This document shows positions 32,541 through 42,741 of a DNA stretch of 64,000 bases, piece after piece (position 1 is the stretch's first letter; every line of letters begins with the position of its first letter). Under the pieces are notes generated by a model. It was not told the origin of the DNA, searched no databases, and was given only the letters and a program-made list of their open reading frames with translations. The DNA is taken from positions 930,001 through 994,000 of the forward strand of contig CBDCUQ010000003.1 in the NCBI GenBank assembly GCA_965222835.1. The letters are read 5' to 3'. A program made the translations under genes and the position numbers. The DNA is from CBDCUQ01 sp965222835 (GTDB taxonomy: Bacteria; Pseudomonadota; Alphaproteobacteria; Rhizobiales; Hyphomicrobiaceae).

Positions 32541-35500
32541 ATGCTTTCCATCGGCACGTACCCGTCAAAGTTCGTGGATTCAATCGGTAGTTTTGCGTCA
32601 AAGATTTTTGGCAGCTCAAACGATCGTAAGCTGAAGCTCTTTCGCCATAATATCGAGGCCATCAATGCCCTCGAGCCCGAGATGGAAAAACTCTCGGACG
32701 CGGACCTCAGGGCACGGACCAAGGCGTTCCGTGAACAGCTTGCGAATGGCGCAACGCTCGACAGCCTGCTGGTGCCAGCATTCGCGACGGTTCGCGAGGG
32801 CGCCAAGCGCACGCTTGGTCAACGCCACTTCGATGTTCAGCTCATCGGCGGCATGGTTCTGCATCAGGGCGACATCGCCGAGATGAAGACCGGTGAAGGC
32901 AAAACGCTTGTCGCGACGCTCGCGGTCTACCTCAACGCGCTCGCGGGTAAGGGCGTGCACGTGGTGACCGTGAACGACTATCTCGCCCAACGCGACGCCG
33001 AGTGGATGGGGCAGATCTACGAGTTCCTCGGTCTTACGACCGGGTGCATCGTGCACGGCCTCGACGATGAAGAGAGAAAAGCCGCGTACGATTGTGATGT
33101 CACCTACGCGACGAACAACGAGCTGGGCTTCGATTACCTGCGCGACAATATGAAGATGCGTAAGGACGAGATGGTCCAGCGCGGGCACAACTTCGGGATT
33201 GTTGACGAGGTTGACAGCATTCTGATCGACGAAGCGCGGACGCCGCTTATTATTTCCGGTCCGCTTGAGGATCGCGCCGATCTTTACAACACCATCGACG
33301 AACAGGTGAAGGCGCTGGTCAAAGAGCATGATCCTATCGAGCGCGAGCTGAAGAAAGAACATGGCGCAACGTCTGAGGCCTTCAAGGAAGCGATCAAGGT
33401 TCAGGGCTATTACGAGCTCGACGAAAAGCAACGCCAAGTGGCGCTGACGGATACCGGTAATGAGCGCATGGAAGAGATGCTTCAGGAGGCAGGCCTCCTC
33501 AAAGGATCTCTCTATGATATTGAGAACGTCACCTTCGTCCACCATGTCAATCAGGCGTTGAAGGCGCATCGGCTTTTCCAGCGCGACAAGGACTATATCG
33601 TGAAGGGCGGCGAGGTCGTGCTGATCGACGAATTCACGGGGCGAATGATGCCGGGACGGCGCTACTCGGAAGGTCTGCATCAGGCGCTCGAAGCCAAAGA
33701 GCACGTCGAAATTCAACCTGAGAACCAGACGCTCGCATCGATCACCTTCCAGAACTATTTCCGTCTTTATGACAAGCTCGCAGGCATGACCGGAACGGCG
33801 GCGACGGAAGCCAGCGAGTTTATGGATATCTATGGGTTGGACGTCCTTGAGATTCCGACCAATTTGCCGGTCGCACGTGCTGACGAGGATGACGAAATAT
33901 ACCGCACGCAAAAAGAGAAACTCGCGGCCATCGTCACCACAATTGCCGACTGTTACCGGCGCCAGCAGCCGACGCTCGTGGGCACGACATCGATCGAGAA
34001 GTCGGAGGTTCTGTCCGAGTTACTTAAGGACCGCAAATACATTTCGGGACTTTCCAAAATGCTTTCGGAGCAGGCGTCGCGGCTCAAGGCGCCCAAGAAG
34101 GACGGCAAGGCGACGGCTGAATCGGAACTCAAAGAATACTTGAACGACATGAGCTCGTATCTGGCGGACCTTGCCGCCAAGAAGAGCAACCAAGATCCTA
34201 TTCCCCATCAGGTTCTTAATGCGCGCTTCCATGAGCAAGAGGCCTTTATCGTGGCGCAGGCCGGCGTGCCGGGGGGCATTACGATCGCGACCAACATGGC
34301 GGGCCGCGGCACGGATATTCAGCTTGGCGGCAATGCCGAGTACCGTCTTAAGGATTGGATTCGCGAAAAAACGGAGGCCGGCTCGGAGCCGAACGAACGC
34401 GAAATTGCAAAAGAGCGCGACCGTATCGAAGCCGACGTAAGGGGAAAGAAGAAGATCGCGCTTGAAGCGGGCGGGCTTTACGTGATGGGCACGGAGCGCC
34501 ACGAAAGCCGCCGTATCGATAATCAGCTACGCGGACGCTCCGGACGGCAGGGCGATCCGGGCCGATCGAAATTCTATCTTGCGCTAGATGACGATCTGAT
34601 GCGCATCTTCGGTTCGGAGAAGATGGACAGCATTCTCAAGACCCTGGGTCTGCAGGAAGGCGAGGCGATTACCCATCCCTGGATGAACAAGTCGCTTGAG
34701 ATGGCGCAGAAGAAGGTCGAGGCGCGGAACTTCGACATCCGCAAGCAGATCCTCAAATACGACGACGTGATGAACGATCAGCGCAAGGTCATCTTCGATC
34801 AACGCCTCAACATCATGGCAGAGGATGATGTTTCCGAAACAGTGACCGGATTGCGTCATCAGATTGTCGAAGATCTGGTGGCGCGCACAATTCCCGAGAA
34901 GGCTTATGCCGAGCAATGGGATACACAACAGCTCAAGGAAGGCATCGACGCTATTTTCGGGCTCGATCTTCCAATTGAAGAGTGGGCGGACGAGGAGGGC
35001 ATTGCCGATCAGGAAATTCTCGAACGCCTTATCAAAGCTGTGGACGAGGCCGCCGGTGCCAAGGAAAAGGAGCTCGGCACCAAACTCTATCGTGAGATCG
35101 AAAAAATGGTTCTCTTGCAGACGCTGGACCATCTCTGGCGTGAGCATCTCATCACGCTTGAGCATTTGCGCCAGGTGATCGGCTTCCGTGCCTACGGTCA
35201 GCGCGATCCCTTGAACGAGTACAAGAGCGAAGCCTTTGTTCTATTCGAGAGCCTCCTAGCGCGTCTGCGCGAAGATACGACCGGACAGCTTATGCATGTG
35301 GAGCTGGCACCGCGCGAGGATCAGCCGGCCTTGCAACCGGTGGATTTGCCACCCATGGAAGGGCATCATGTCGATCCGACGACCGGTGTTGACGAAATGA
35401 ACCCGGACGAACTGCCCGACCTTCCGCCGGAGATGGCGGATGAACTGCGCATGGTTGACCGGGCGATTGAGGTTCGCGGCCGAGGCCAGCGCCAGCCCGA

Positions 35501-35651
35501 GGCGTCGCGGCGCGCACCTTTGCAGACGCGTAAGAGCGGCGAACAAATGGATCCCAACGATCCCGCAACGTGGGGCCGGGTTGCGCGCAATGCGCCTTGC
35601 CCGTGCGGCTCGGGAAAGAAGTACAAGCAGTGTCATGGGAAGCTCGGATAG
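32541..35651 (+). CDS. secA: Protein translocase ATPase SecA
   Basis: 1036 residues, longer than the usual 900. Nucleotide-binding motifs are MKTGEGKTL (Walker A) and IVDEVDSILIDEARTPL (Walker B), with TNMAGRGTDIQLGG in the second motor domain. The C-terminus ends in the zinc motif APCPCGSGKKYKQCHG, which binds SecB and lipid. An insertion of about 60 residues with KDGKATAESELKEY lies within the second motor domain, as in other alphaproteobacteria. SecA drives preproteins through SecYEG. Confidence 0.98.
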   Translation: MLSIGTYPSKFVDSIGSFASKIFGSSNDRKLKLFRHNIEAINALEPEMEKLSDADLRARTKAFREQLANGATLDSLLVPAFATVREGAKRTLGQRHFDVQLIGGMVLHQGDIAEMKTGEGKTLVATLAVYLNALAGKGVHVVTVNDYLAQRDAEWMGQIYEFLGLTTGCIVHGLDDEERKAAYDCDVTYATNNELGFDYLRDNMKMRKDEMVQRGHNFGIVDEVDSILIDEARTPLIISGPLEDRADLYNTIDEQVKALVKEHDPIERELKKEHGATSEAFKEAIKVQGYYELDEKQRQVALTDTGNERMEEMLQEAGLLKGSLYDIENVTFVHHVNQALKAHRLFQRDKDYIVKGGEVVLIDEFTGRMMPGRRYSEGLHQALEAKEHVEIQPENQTLASITFQNYFRLYDKLAGMTGTAATEASEFMDIYGLDVLEIPTNLPVARADEDDEIYRTQKEKLAAIVTTIADCYRRQQPTLVGTTSIEKSEVLSELLKDRKYISGLSKMLSEQASRLKAPKKDGKATAESELKEYLNDMSSYLADLAAKKSNQDPIPHQVLNARFHEQEAFIVAQAGVPGGITIATNMAGRGTDIQLGGNAEYRLKDWIREKTEAGSEPNEREIAKERDRIEADVRGKKKIALEAGGLYVMGTERHESRRIDNQLRGRSGRQGDPGRSKFYLALDDDLMRIFGSEKMDSILKTLGLQEGEAITHPWMNKSLEMAQKKVEARNFDIRKQILKYDDVMNDQRKVIFDQRLNIMAEDDVSETVTGLRHQIVEDLVARTIPEKAYAEQWDTQQLKEGIDAIFGLDLPIEEWADEEGIADQEILERLIKAVDEAAGAKEKELGTKLYREIEKMVLLQTLDHLWREHLITLEHLRQVIGFRAYGQRDPLNEYKSEAFVLFESLLARLREDTTGQLMHVELAPREDQPALQPVDLPPMEGHHVDPTTGVDEMNPDELPDLPPEMADELRMVDRAIEVRGRGQRQPEASRRAPLQTRKSGEQMDPNDPATWGRVARNAPCPCGSGKKYKQCHGKLG

Positions 35652-35690
35652 CGCGCCGAGGCGTGTTTCGCTGTTGCCTTGCAGCGCGGC

Positions 35691-36818
35691 TTAGCCGGCA
35701 GCGGACGATTGGACGTTTATCTCAATGTCGAGATCGGCGATCTCGCTGGCAAACTCGTCCGGCGTGAACAGGCTCATACACGGTACAGCGCCAGTCATCT
35801 GCAAGGTGCCGGCAGCGAGCTTCTTCGCCAGAATCACTGACGGGGTCGCTGGGACGTAGGGGCCGTGCCCGCTTTTTGCGACCAGAGTCCATTCGATCGA
35901 AAGCGGCGGGCCTTCCGGACTTGTTCCCGCAATCGAAACGAACATCCCGCCGCGATCGCTGCCAAGAAAGCCAAGTTTTCGTTTGAGCTTCAGAAGCGGT
36001 GGGGCGAAGCGTGCCGGATGGCGTAGTAGGCCTGCTCGCGCCAGCCATGACATTGCCCACAGCGACATGTGCATGATGCCCGCTTCGACACCGGCCTGAA
36101 ATCGCATGGTCTCAAGTTCTGGAAAGCTCTCCGGGAAGAGTTCCAGGTCGGGGACATCGACGTAGCCCATCCGGCGGGGGCCAAGGTCTCCGATTGCGTG
36201 ACGGCGCAGGCCCTGCCAGCCGTAGACCGTCCGCTCATTCCCCCCAATGTGCATTCGGATTGGGCGGCCAAGGCCAGACAAAATCGAGGCCACAGTGGCC
36301 AATCCGGGATCGAAACTGTTGCCGGGCGAGATGCCCACATCAAGCGTTGTCATGCGGCCGAACCGTTGCGCCAGACTTTGGACGACGGATGACGACAGGC
36401 CGGGGACTGAGCTTGCCCCCGAAACGACGAGCACGCCTTTGTCTTTTGCCTCGGCGTCGAGCGCGCGAACGCCCGTCACATACGGGCGGGCGTCGGCAAG
36501 ATCGATGTAATGGGTGCCTGCCGCAATAGTGGCGCGCGCCAAGCCGTAGTCCTGGACTTGAAACGGGCCCGACGCATTGATGACGATCGTTGGGTTGCCG
36601 CAAGATCTGAGATCATTCGCCGTGATGTTGCTTGCGTCGATGATGGCCGGCCGGACGCGTTCGGGACGGGACGACTTTCCGATTGCAAGCGCGGCATCGG
36701 CGGCCCGCTTTTCATCCCGGCCTGCAATGATGAGTTCGAGATGGGTTTCTCGCGCCAGACGTTCGGCGATACACGCACCGAACGTTCCATAACCGCCAAC
36801 GATGAGAATTCGTGTCAC
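35691..36818 (-). CDS. Saccharopine-dehydrogenase-like NAD(P)-binding protein
   Basis: 375 residues from a GTG. The Rossmann start is ILIVGGYGTFGACIAERLA (GxGxxG-type), followed by IIAGRDEKRA. The segment VINASGPFQVQDYGLARA matches the saccharopine-dehydrogenase NAD(P)-binding family. The C-terminal half has no clear catalytic motif. Family members reduce diverse substrates; no neighbouring gene suggests one. Convergent with secA, only 39 bases apart. Confidence 0.8.
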   Translation of the reverse strand: MTRILIVGGYGTFGACIAERLARETHLELIIAGRDEKRAADAALAIGKSSRPERVRPAIIDASNITANDLRSCGNPTIVINASGPFQVQDYGLARATIAAGTHYIDLADARPYVTGVRALDAEAKDKGVLVVSGASSVPGLSSSVVQSLAQRFGRMTTLDVGISPGNSFDPGLATVASILSGLGRPIRMHIGGNERTVYGWQGLRRHAIGDLGPRRMGYVDVPDLELFPESFPELETMRFQAGVEAGIMHMSLWAMSWLARAGLLRHPARFAPPLLKLKRKLGFLGSDRGGMFVSIAGTSPEGPPLSIEWTLVAKSGHGPYVPATPSVILAKKLAAGTLQMTGAVPCMSLFTPDEFASEIADLDIEINVQSSAAG

Positions 36819-36877
36819 AGCCGCCTACCTTTTCTCGATAGCAGCTCGTGTGGGGCCGGCCTGCCCAGCCCGCCGGA

Positions 36878-37861
36878 TCAATGCTGTTTGGCTTGCCGTA
36901 GCGGATCTTGGCTCGATTTTCTTGTCTGCACGCCCGATGGGACAGATTCGGTCGCCGCGGCCTCTTTGAAGCTTTGCGTATCTTTCGGGGGACAGGCGAC
37001 GCGAATGCGCGCGAGGCTCTGCTTTCGGCGCGTTGTTTTGCCTTTGGATTCGGCATCGGCAGCTACCGCGGACGTGTCCTCGATGTGGTAGCGGCCGTCG
37101 CACACGCTCACTCTTGGCAGCCGGCGGTTCCGCTCGAAGGCATCGTACCCCTCTTTCAGATCGGACCAGAAATCGAACCATGGGCTGGTCGCATGCGCAG
37201 CCAAGTTTTTCTGCGACATGTGGAAGGGGAAGACGTGGACTGGCACATGCTTTTGACCGCCATAAATCGCCGCGGACGTCAGTCTGTAGATTTCGCGTGC
37301 TACGTCATCGGTCATGGCAAAGCAGCCCACGGTCGAGCATCCGCCGTGAACCAGGATGTACGAGCCGCTGCGATCAAGGGCCCGATCGTAGGCATTCGGA
37401 AATCCGAGATTCAATGCGTTGCGCCAACGTCCCCGCCGGTGCAGCTGGCGCCGAGTCACGGTATAGAAGCCCTCTGGCGTCTGCCGGTCACCCTCTTTGA
37501 GCTTTGGACCCAAGGTTCCGGACCAATTGCAAATGGGATAGGTGGCGAACAGGTTGAACACGCCGTCCTTTTGCATCCACAGCTCGACCTTGGACTCAGC
37601 CTTGAATATGCGGATGAGAATGGGCAAGCTCGACTTGAGGCTTCGTGATTGCAGCCGTTCTTTCAGTCGTGTCGTATTGGGCGTTCCCGGTAAGGGCAGG
37701 CTGCCACGCTCGTGCGCGCGTTGACGATCGATGCGGTCCGGTGCAGCGCCCTTGAGCTCGATCGACACAGCAGCCGCCTCGCGCGGGAGAACCGTGACGG
37801 CGCACAGCGCAACCAGTACTGCGGGCAACTGTGTGAGGTGCCGGCCCAATACACACTGCAT
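36878..37861 (-). CDS. L,D-transpeptidase (YkuD, YafK-like), exported
   Basis: 327 residues. An N-terminal signal helix ends near REAAAVS. The YkuD catalytic motif is HGGCSTVGCFAM, giving the catalytic His and Cys. Upstream it has IRIFKAESKVELWM and the conserved EGDRQTPEGFY. The enzyme makes 3-3 cross-links or attaches or removes proteins in peptidoglycan; YafK-type enzymes act as amidase-like hydrolases of Lpp links. A basic C-terminal tail of about 80 residues is unusual. Confidence 0.9.
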   Translation of the reverse strand: MQCVLGRHLTQLPAVLVALCAVTVLPREAAAVSIELKGAAPDRIDRQRAHERGSLPLPGTPNTTRLKERLQSRSLKSSLPILIRIFKAESKVELWMQKDGVFNLFATYPICNWSGTLGPKLKEGDRQTPEGFYTVTRRQLHRRGRWRNALNLGFPNAYDRALDRSGSYILVHGGCSTVGCFAMTDDVAREIYRLTSAAIYGGQKHVPVHVFPFHMSQKNLAAHATSPWFDFWSDLKEGYDAFERNRRLPRVSVCDGRYHIEDTSAVAADAESKGKTTRRKQSLARIRVACPPKDTQSFKEAAATESVPSGVQTRKSSQDPLRQAKQH

Positions 37862-38077
37862 ACCGCTTGGCGCTCCGCTACGTTACCGATCTCGCAGGAC
37901 GCGGAGGCCGCGGTGGCGGCTTCAGGCCCGGCCTGGTCGATGAAGACCAGTACGGAACATAGCGTGGAGGCCTTATCGAGGCAAAGTCGGGTGGGACGTT
38001 AACTACCAGTGATATCGTGGTTTTCCACGGTAACCTTGCAGGCCGTCAGGATGGCCGGACAGCTGCCAGGGCCGCTC

Positions 38078-38917
38078 CTAATCGGCCAGCGCCACCTTGC
38101 CTCGAAGAAGCGGTTTGATGCGGACGCGCTCAGCCGTGATTTCGGCCTCGCCCGCGAGGGTCGGCAGGACAATACGGTGTGGCACGTTCAATCCTGCACT
38201 CGGGACAGCGCGGAACGTTATTTCGATTCCCGTGCTTTGCGCCATCGCAGATGTTTGCGGGCTGGCGCGATAACCAGCGACCGGCCTGTACCGGATCATG
38301 CAGACCGTACCTTTGCGGCCGTCGTGTAACCGCTCCAGGCGCCGGAAAACGAGCTCAAGGTCGAACCGTTGACGGCCGTCGAAAATCGACACTTTGCGAT
38401 CACAGGGATTTCCACCGGCCTTGGTCAGCGCCATGATGGCGGTCAGCGGGTCCATCACGTTCTTAAGATGCTGCGCCTTCACCGGCACGAGGTCCGGAGC
38501 CGGGGGAGCCGACGGCTCGACGGACACCGCTCTCACGGTGCCACGGTCGAAACTCATGCGCACGGCGCCGTCCTTCAATGTGCTTTCGTAGTCGAAGTTG
38601 AAGCCCGTGGGTCTCGGCGTCCCGCCAGTCAACCTGCCGACCGTGCGGCTAATGCCTCGCCAATTGAAAGCGCCAAGAAAGAGGGAGAGGTCAACGTCGC
38701 TCGACAGCGTGTAGACGTCTCCCTTGACCGACGATCGATAACGGAAGGAGCCGACGTCGAAGCCGCCGAGCGTTACCTTGTAGTCCGCGCTGATCTCAGG
38801 GGGGAGGCTGCCTGCGCGCGCGGTGTCTGCCTGGTGCAGGCCGGTCACGGAGATTGCCAAGAGGGCAGAGGCAATTACTGCGGTGCCCGTTCGCGGGGCT
38901 GAAACACAAAACTTCAT
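38078..38917 (-). CDS. DUF3108 exported protein
   Basis: 279 residues from the ATG giving MKFCVSAPRTG. A signal peptide is followed by ISADYKVTLGGFDVGSF, a typical DUF3108 start with repeated beta strands, and later DPLTAIMALTKAG. It is divergent from rpmB, as in most Hyphomicrobiales. Function is unknown; a lipid- or polymer-binding beta-barrel-like fold has been suggested for the family. Confidence 0.85.
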   Translation of the reverse strand: MKFCVSAPRTGTAVIASALLAISVTGLHQADTARAGSLPPEISADYKVTLGGFDVGSFRYRSSVKGDVYTLSSDVDLSLFLGAFNWRGISRTVGRLTGGTPRPTGFNFDYESTLKDGAVRMSFDRGTVRAVSVEPSAPPAPDLVPVKAQHLKNVMDPLTAIMALTKAGGNPCDRKVSIFDGRQRFDLELVFRRLERLHDGRKGTVCMIRYRPVAGYRASPQTSAMAQSTGIEITFRAVPSAGLNVPHRIVLPTLAGEAEITAERVRIKPLLRGKVALAD

Positions 38918-38947
38918 GATGCCACTCAACTGACTGGAGCTACGCAT

Positions 38948-39258
38948 GGTGCTTGCCCAACGGGGCGAGGCACGGCTTGGTACGGTTTTTCGTCAGTCGC
39001 GATTGTGCTGGTGGATGGTAAAGAAATTGCTTCCACGCGCCCCGATTGTGGACAAATTTCGCCCCGAGAGCGGCGAAGGGCCGCCCGAGCGGGTTGGCGA
39101 GGCCTGCTTGACGCCCACCTAACCCCCCTATATTACGGGCGCGCGGGCCTGCTGCCTTGGGCGGCGGCCTCTCTTTTTCCAGATCAGGGTGCGAACCAAA
39201 CGTGGCCGCGCCGGCCCCCAGATAAGCGGGGCAGGGCCGTGGCAAAGGAGCCAGTTTC
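38948..39258. other. DUF3108 / rpmB divergent intergenic region
   Basis: 311 bases with the promoters of both genes. AGGAG at 39246-39250 is the rpmB ribosome site. One DnaA-box-like TGTGGACAA (about 39050) stands alone. Nothing else was recognised. Confidence 0.4.
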
Positions 39259-39555
39259 ATGACCAGGCGCTGTGAATTGACCGGCAAACTGCCGCTCTCG
39301 GGCCAGCTGAGGAGCCACGCCGAGAACAAGACCAAGCGGAAGTTCCGTCCGAACCTCGTCAATGTGACGCTGATGAGCGACACGCTGGGCAAGGCTGTGA
39401 AACTCAAGATCTGTGCGCGGGCCCTGAAGACCGTTGAGCATCGGGGTGGTCTTGACGCGTTTCTTTTGAAGGCCCGAGACGAGGAGCTTTCTCAGGCGTG
39501 CCTCAAGCTTAAACGTGAGCTCGTCAAGTCGCGCAAAGCCGCGGCTGCCGCCTAA
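39259..39555 (+). CDS. rpmB: 50S ribosomal protein L28
   Basis: 98 residues beginning MTRRCELTGKLPLSGQL, with SHAENKTKRKFRPNLVNV, the L28 signature. AGGAG lies eight bases upstream. The single N-terminal Cys is kept, while the zinc-binding set of four cysteines is absent, as in many alphaproteobacteria. L28 binds 23S rRNA in the large subunit. Confidence 0.97.
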   Translation: MTRRCELTGKLPLSGQLRSHAENKTKRKFRPNLVNVTLMSDTLGKAVKLKICARALKTVEHRGGLDAFLLKARDEELSQACLKLKRELVKSRKAAAAA

Positions 39556-39620
39556 CCGGCCGGCCCGACGTCTGGTCCATCTGGTAAAGCAAACGAATTG
39601 CGGCGCGGGTCTTCGGGGTC

Positions 39621-39644
39621 CACGCCGTATCTTTATGCGGCGTG
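39621..39644. terminator. Hairpin at the convergent rpmB/desaturase ends
   Basis: CACGCCG (39621-39627) pairs with CGGCGTG (39638-39644) around a ten-base AT-rich loop. It overlaps the desaturase stop codon. No long T-run follows, so termination is likely but not proven. Confidence 0.4.
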
Positions 39645-40784
39645 CGTGGCGCTCGGCACCTCGTCAAATCCGACGAGCTTTCTCTTCTCTTCGTCCCACA
39701 GTTTGAGGCGGGCGCACTTAAGGCTATCCGCCAGCGACAAGCGGTTAAGATTCTGGAGCTCGGGGCTGGCTTTCAGGCATTCGACAAGCCTGTAGTTCGG
39801 GATCGTGCTGTTCAGGTGATGGATATGGTGCAAGCCGATGTTGCCCGTGAACCAGTTCAAGACGGCCGGTAGTTCATAGTACGAGCTGCCCTGCAAAGCG
39901 CCGACCTGAAAATTCCAGTCTTCAGAATGCTCCCAAAGCGTGTCCTCAAACTGGTGCTGGATGTAAAACAGCCAGCCGCCGGCCGCCGCCGCCACGTGCA
40001 ACATTGGAAAGGCAATAAGCGCGAGATTGGCATAGCCAATGGCGTAGCCAATGCTTCCATAGAAAATGAGCATTGCCAGATTGAGCCCAAGGACGCTGCG
40101 CCAGCACTCGGAGGCGGGAAATGGATGGATCCAAGGCGTTCTCTGAAGGACGAGGAAGTAGAAGGGAACACCGAATCCGAACAAGAATAACGGATGGCGA
40201 TAGAGGCGATAACGCATCTTTTTAAATGGCGTCAGCGCGTTGTACTCCTTGACCGTGAGCGTCTCGATGTCACCGACACCGCGTTTTTCCAAGTGTGCGG
40301 ACGATGCATGATGTTGCGCATGTTCGCGCTTCCAAAGACCGTACGGCGTAACGGTTAGGACGCTGATGACCCGGCCGAGCCTGTCATTCATGCTCCGCGA
40401 CTTGAAGAAAGAGCCATGGCCGCAGTCGTGTTGAATGATGAAAAACCGGACAAGTAATCCGCCACCTGGGATGGCGAGCAGAAGCGTCAACCAGTAATTG
40501 GTCTCGACGGTCGCGATCATGGCGGCGACGACGAGCACAAAGGGTACAATCGTCGTTGCAAGTTGAATGAGAGCCCGGCTCAGGATGGCGCCCTTGTACT
40601 TGCTACAGTGCGCTGACAACCGGCGCGCCTGCTCTTTGTGATCTTGGCGCTCCAGTGCTCTGGCGGCTTGTTGAGGGATGGTTTCGCGTAGGTCGGTGCC
40701 GCGTTCGAGCGGCCGAGCGAAGGCGGAGCTATGGAGCACGTTGAGGTCTAAGTCCCAAGTTTTGGTGAGTACGCGCCGACGCAC
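39633..40784 (-). CDS. Membrane fatty acid desaturase
   Basis: 383 residues. The three histidine boxes that bind the di-iron centre are HDCGH, HAQHH and HHIHH, with HQFED before the last. Hydrophobic pairs surround the first and last boxes. This set fits acyl-lipid delta-12/omega-6-type desaturases. The start is uncertain: the frame opens with GTG at 40784, and another GTG at 40739 is possible, with no ATG in the first 80 codons. It adds double bonds to membrane acyl chains, typically on cooling. Confidence 0.88.
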   Translation of the reverse strand: MRRRVLTKTWDLDLNVLHSSAFARPLERGTDLRETIPQQAARALERQDHKEQARRLSAHCSKYKGAILSRALIQLATTIVPFVLVVAAMIATVETNYWLTLLLAIPGGGLLVRFFIIQHDCGHGSFFKSRSMNDRLGRVISVLTVTPYGLWKREHAQHHASSAHLEKRGVGDIETLTVKEYNALTPFKKMRYRLYRHPLFLFGFGVPFYFLVLQRTPWIHPFPASECWRSVLGLNLAMLIFYGSIGYAIGYANLALIAFPMLHVAAAAGGWLFYIQHQFEDTLWEHSEDWNFQVGALQGSSYYELPAVLNWFTGNIGLHHIHHLNSTIPNYRLVECLKASPELQNLNRLSLADSLKCARLKLWDEEKRKLVGFDEVPSATHAA

Positions 40785-40993
40785 TGATTTGACGTGATCT
40801 GTCGCCTAGCACGATAACGGCCACCAGGTGAACCCAAATTGTCAAGGTGCGGAATTGTGTCTCGGGGATGACTCTTCGGCCACAGGCAGTGGGCATAACC
40901 TTCTCGTTCTTGCGTCGCAGCAATTTCTGACGATCGTCAGCCAGAGGGGTGCCGCGTGGCGCACCCTCTCGGCCGGCGACGTGCCGCAGTTGT

Positions 40994-42520
40994 CTAGGGT
41001 CTGCCCCAAAGCTCGACGATACCCGAGCCGCGGACGTTGAGCTTCGTCCGATAGCGGACATAAACGCCCTGGATTTTCCGCGAATCACCCTTGAGGTCGA
41101 TGGGAGGCGTGGACTCGCCCGGCGAAAGGAGGCCATACATGGGTAAGCGTGAGGCCTTGCCATTTCCGTAGACAATGCGCACGCCGTAGATGCGGACAGC
41201 CTGACCCCGCGCTGTCAATTTGATCTTTCGGAACTTTCCATAGTTTCTGCCTACAGGGAAGGCGTCTCTGTCGGTGGTAAACATCTGCGCGCGCTGTGCA
41301 CCAAGCAGCATCCAGCCATCATTGTGCCGCCGCCAGCGCCCTCTGTCTCCAAACCAACTCCGGGCAAAACTTCCGTAGACTTCTATCACGGCCTGACCCG
41401 CCCGATATCCGGGGCGGGAGTTGTACAACAGCTCGATGCGTTTGATGAAGCGGTCACCCTTCAACGCGATACGGCGTGTTCGGCTGTTGACAGGGATGCG
41501 GGCGTTGATCTTCTTCGTTTCCTTTTCGCCGTTGCCGTAAACGATGGTGATTTTACGAAGAAAAATATCGTTCTCCGTTGTGCGCAGGGCAATGTGATCG
41601 AAGAGACCGACCCGGCGGCCAACATTTATCAAATCGCGATCGATGCCGAAGCCAACCCGCTTGGTGCCAAAAAGCACCCAATCTCTCGGCACTTTTCGCG
41701 ATACGATTTCAATTCCCTGCTGCCGCTTCGTCCTGTGGGTTTGGAGTTCGAGCCGGGCGCGGCCGGAACGCCAACTGGGGCGCTTGAGAACAACGATCTC
41801 TCGAATGGGGTTGCGCCGGCCGTTGACGGCAATGGGAGGACTTTCCTCGCCTGGAGACAACCGATCATAGACGTCTGTGCGCTCAACTTTTCCGTTTGCG
41901 TACTTGATCTCGATCCCTGTGACCAAGATGTAGTCGTCGATCGACCGAACGCGAATTTGTGATGTGCGTCCTATTCTTGGCTTCAGTCGGAACGTAACAC
42001 TTCGGGATCGGCGGTCGAAACTTTGCGTTGCCGCGGTTTCGAACTTTTTCTGCTCGGGCCTCATCAGCTCAAGCTTGGCCCGTCCAAATCTCCAACTGGG
42101 GCGCTTTAGAACAACAATTTCTCTTGCAAGCCTGCGTCCATCTCTGACGGTGAAGGTGACACTCTCCTCACCGGGAGAGAGGCGGTCGTAGACGGAGACT
42201 CGCTCAACCCCGCCGTCGGCGAATTTGATCTGCACGCCTGTAATCAACATGTAGTCGTCAACCGACTTGAAGCGAAACTGGGAGGTTCGTCCGGACCGCG
42301 GATCCAGCCGGAACACAACCGTGCTCGACCGCCGTTGGAACGTTTCGGTTGCCGTGGTCTCGAACCGAATCGTACCAGATTGTCCGTCCTGGTGCCGATT
42401 CCACTGGTATTGACTGCGACCATCGCGATCCCGGTACTGGGCGTTTGCAGGTCCTGCGGGCAGACTGATTGCAGCGACGAGAGCTGCTAGGACAGTTAAG
42501 ACAATCGATTGACGCGTCAC
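40994..42520 (-). CDS. Exported protein of four DUF2541-like repeats (A)
   Basis: 508 residues from a GTG at 42520, chosen because AGGGAGGA lies four to five bases upstream; a signal peptide follows and ends near PANAQ. The mature part is four beta-rich repeats of about 100-110 residues. Repeats 1 and 2 share DDYxLxTGxxIK and VVLKRPSWR; repeats 3 and 4 share a start with GxxRD and VxxG. Each ends with a hydrophobic-charged-hydrophobic strand such as IVELWG. The pattern resembles DUF2541. No enzyme motif is visible. Its neighbour at 42742 is a paralogue; both may be a cotranscribed secreted pair. Confidence 0.7.
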   Translation of the reverse strand: MTRQSIVLTVLAALVAAISLPAGPANAQYRDRDGRSQYQWNRHQDGQSGTIRFETTATETFQRRSSTVVFRLDPRSGRTSQFRFKSVDDYMLITGVQIKFADGGVERVSVYDRLSPGEESVTFTVRDGRRLAREIVVLKRPSWRFGRAKLELMRPEQKKFETAATQSFDRRSRSVTFRLKPRIGRTSQIRVRSIDDYILVTGIEIKYANGKVERTDVYDRLSPGEESPPIAVNGRRNPIREIVVLKRPSWRSGRARLELQTHRTKRQQGIEIVSRKVPRDWVLFGTKRVGFGIDRDLINVGRRVGLFDHIALRTTENDIFLRKITIVYGNGEKETKKINARIPVNSRTRRIALKGDRFIKRIELLYNSRPGYRAGQAVIEVYGSFARSWFGDRGRWRRHNDGWMLLGAQRAQMFTTDRDAFPVGRNYGKFRKIKLTARGQAVRIYGVRIVYGNGKASRLPMYGLLSPGESTPPIDLKGDSRKIQGVYVRYRTKLNVRGSGIVELWGRP

Positions 42521-42741
42521 AGCGTCCTCCCTGGTTTGCTGTGTTCTTCGGGCCGCACCTTCTTTGGTGCCCTTCACGGCCGAGCGCGAAGGCATGGCCA
42601 GTGTGGTCCCTCTGTTCATCCCTAGCGGCCATCCGAGCCCAAAAAAAGACAAAACACCTTGGCGGCCCGGGTCCGGCACCCTCCCGTCCATTGAAGCAGT
42701 TATTCAGAAACCGGGGTCAAAATTCAGCGGCTGCCCCTACG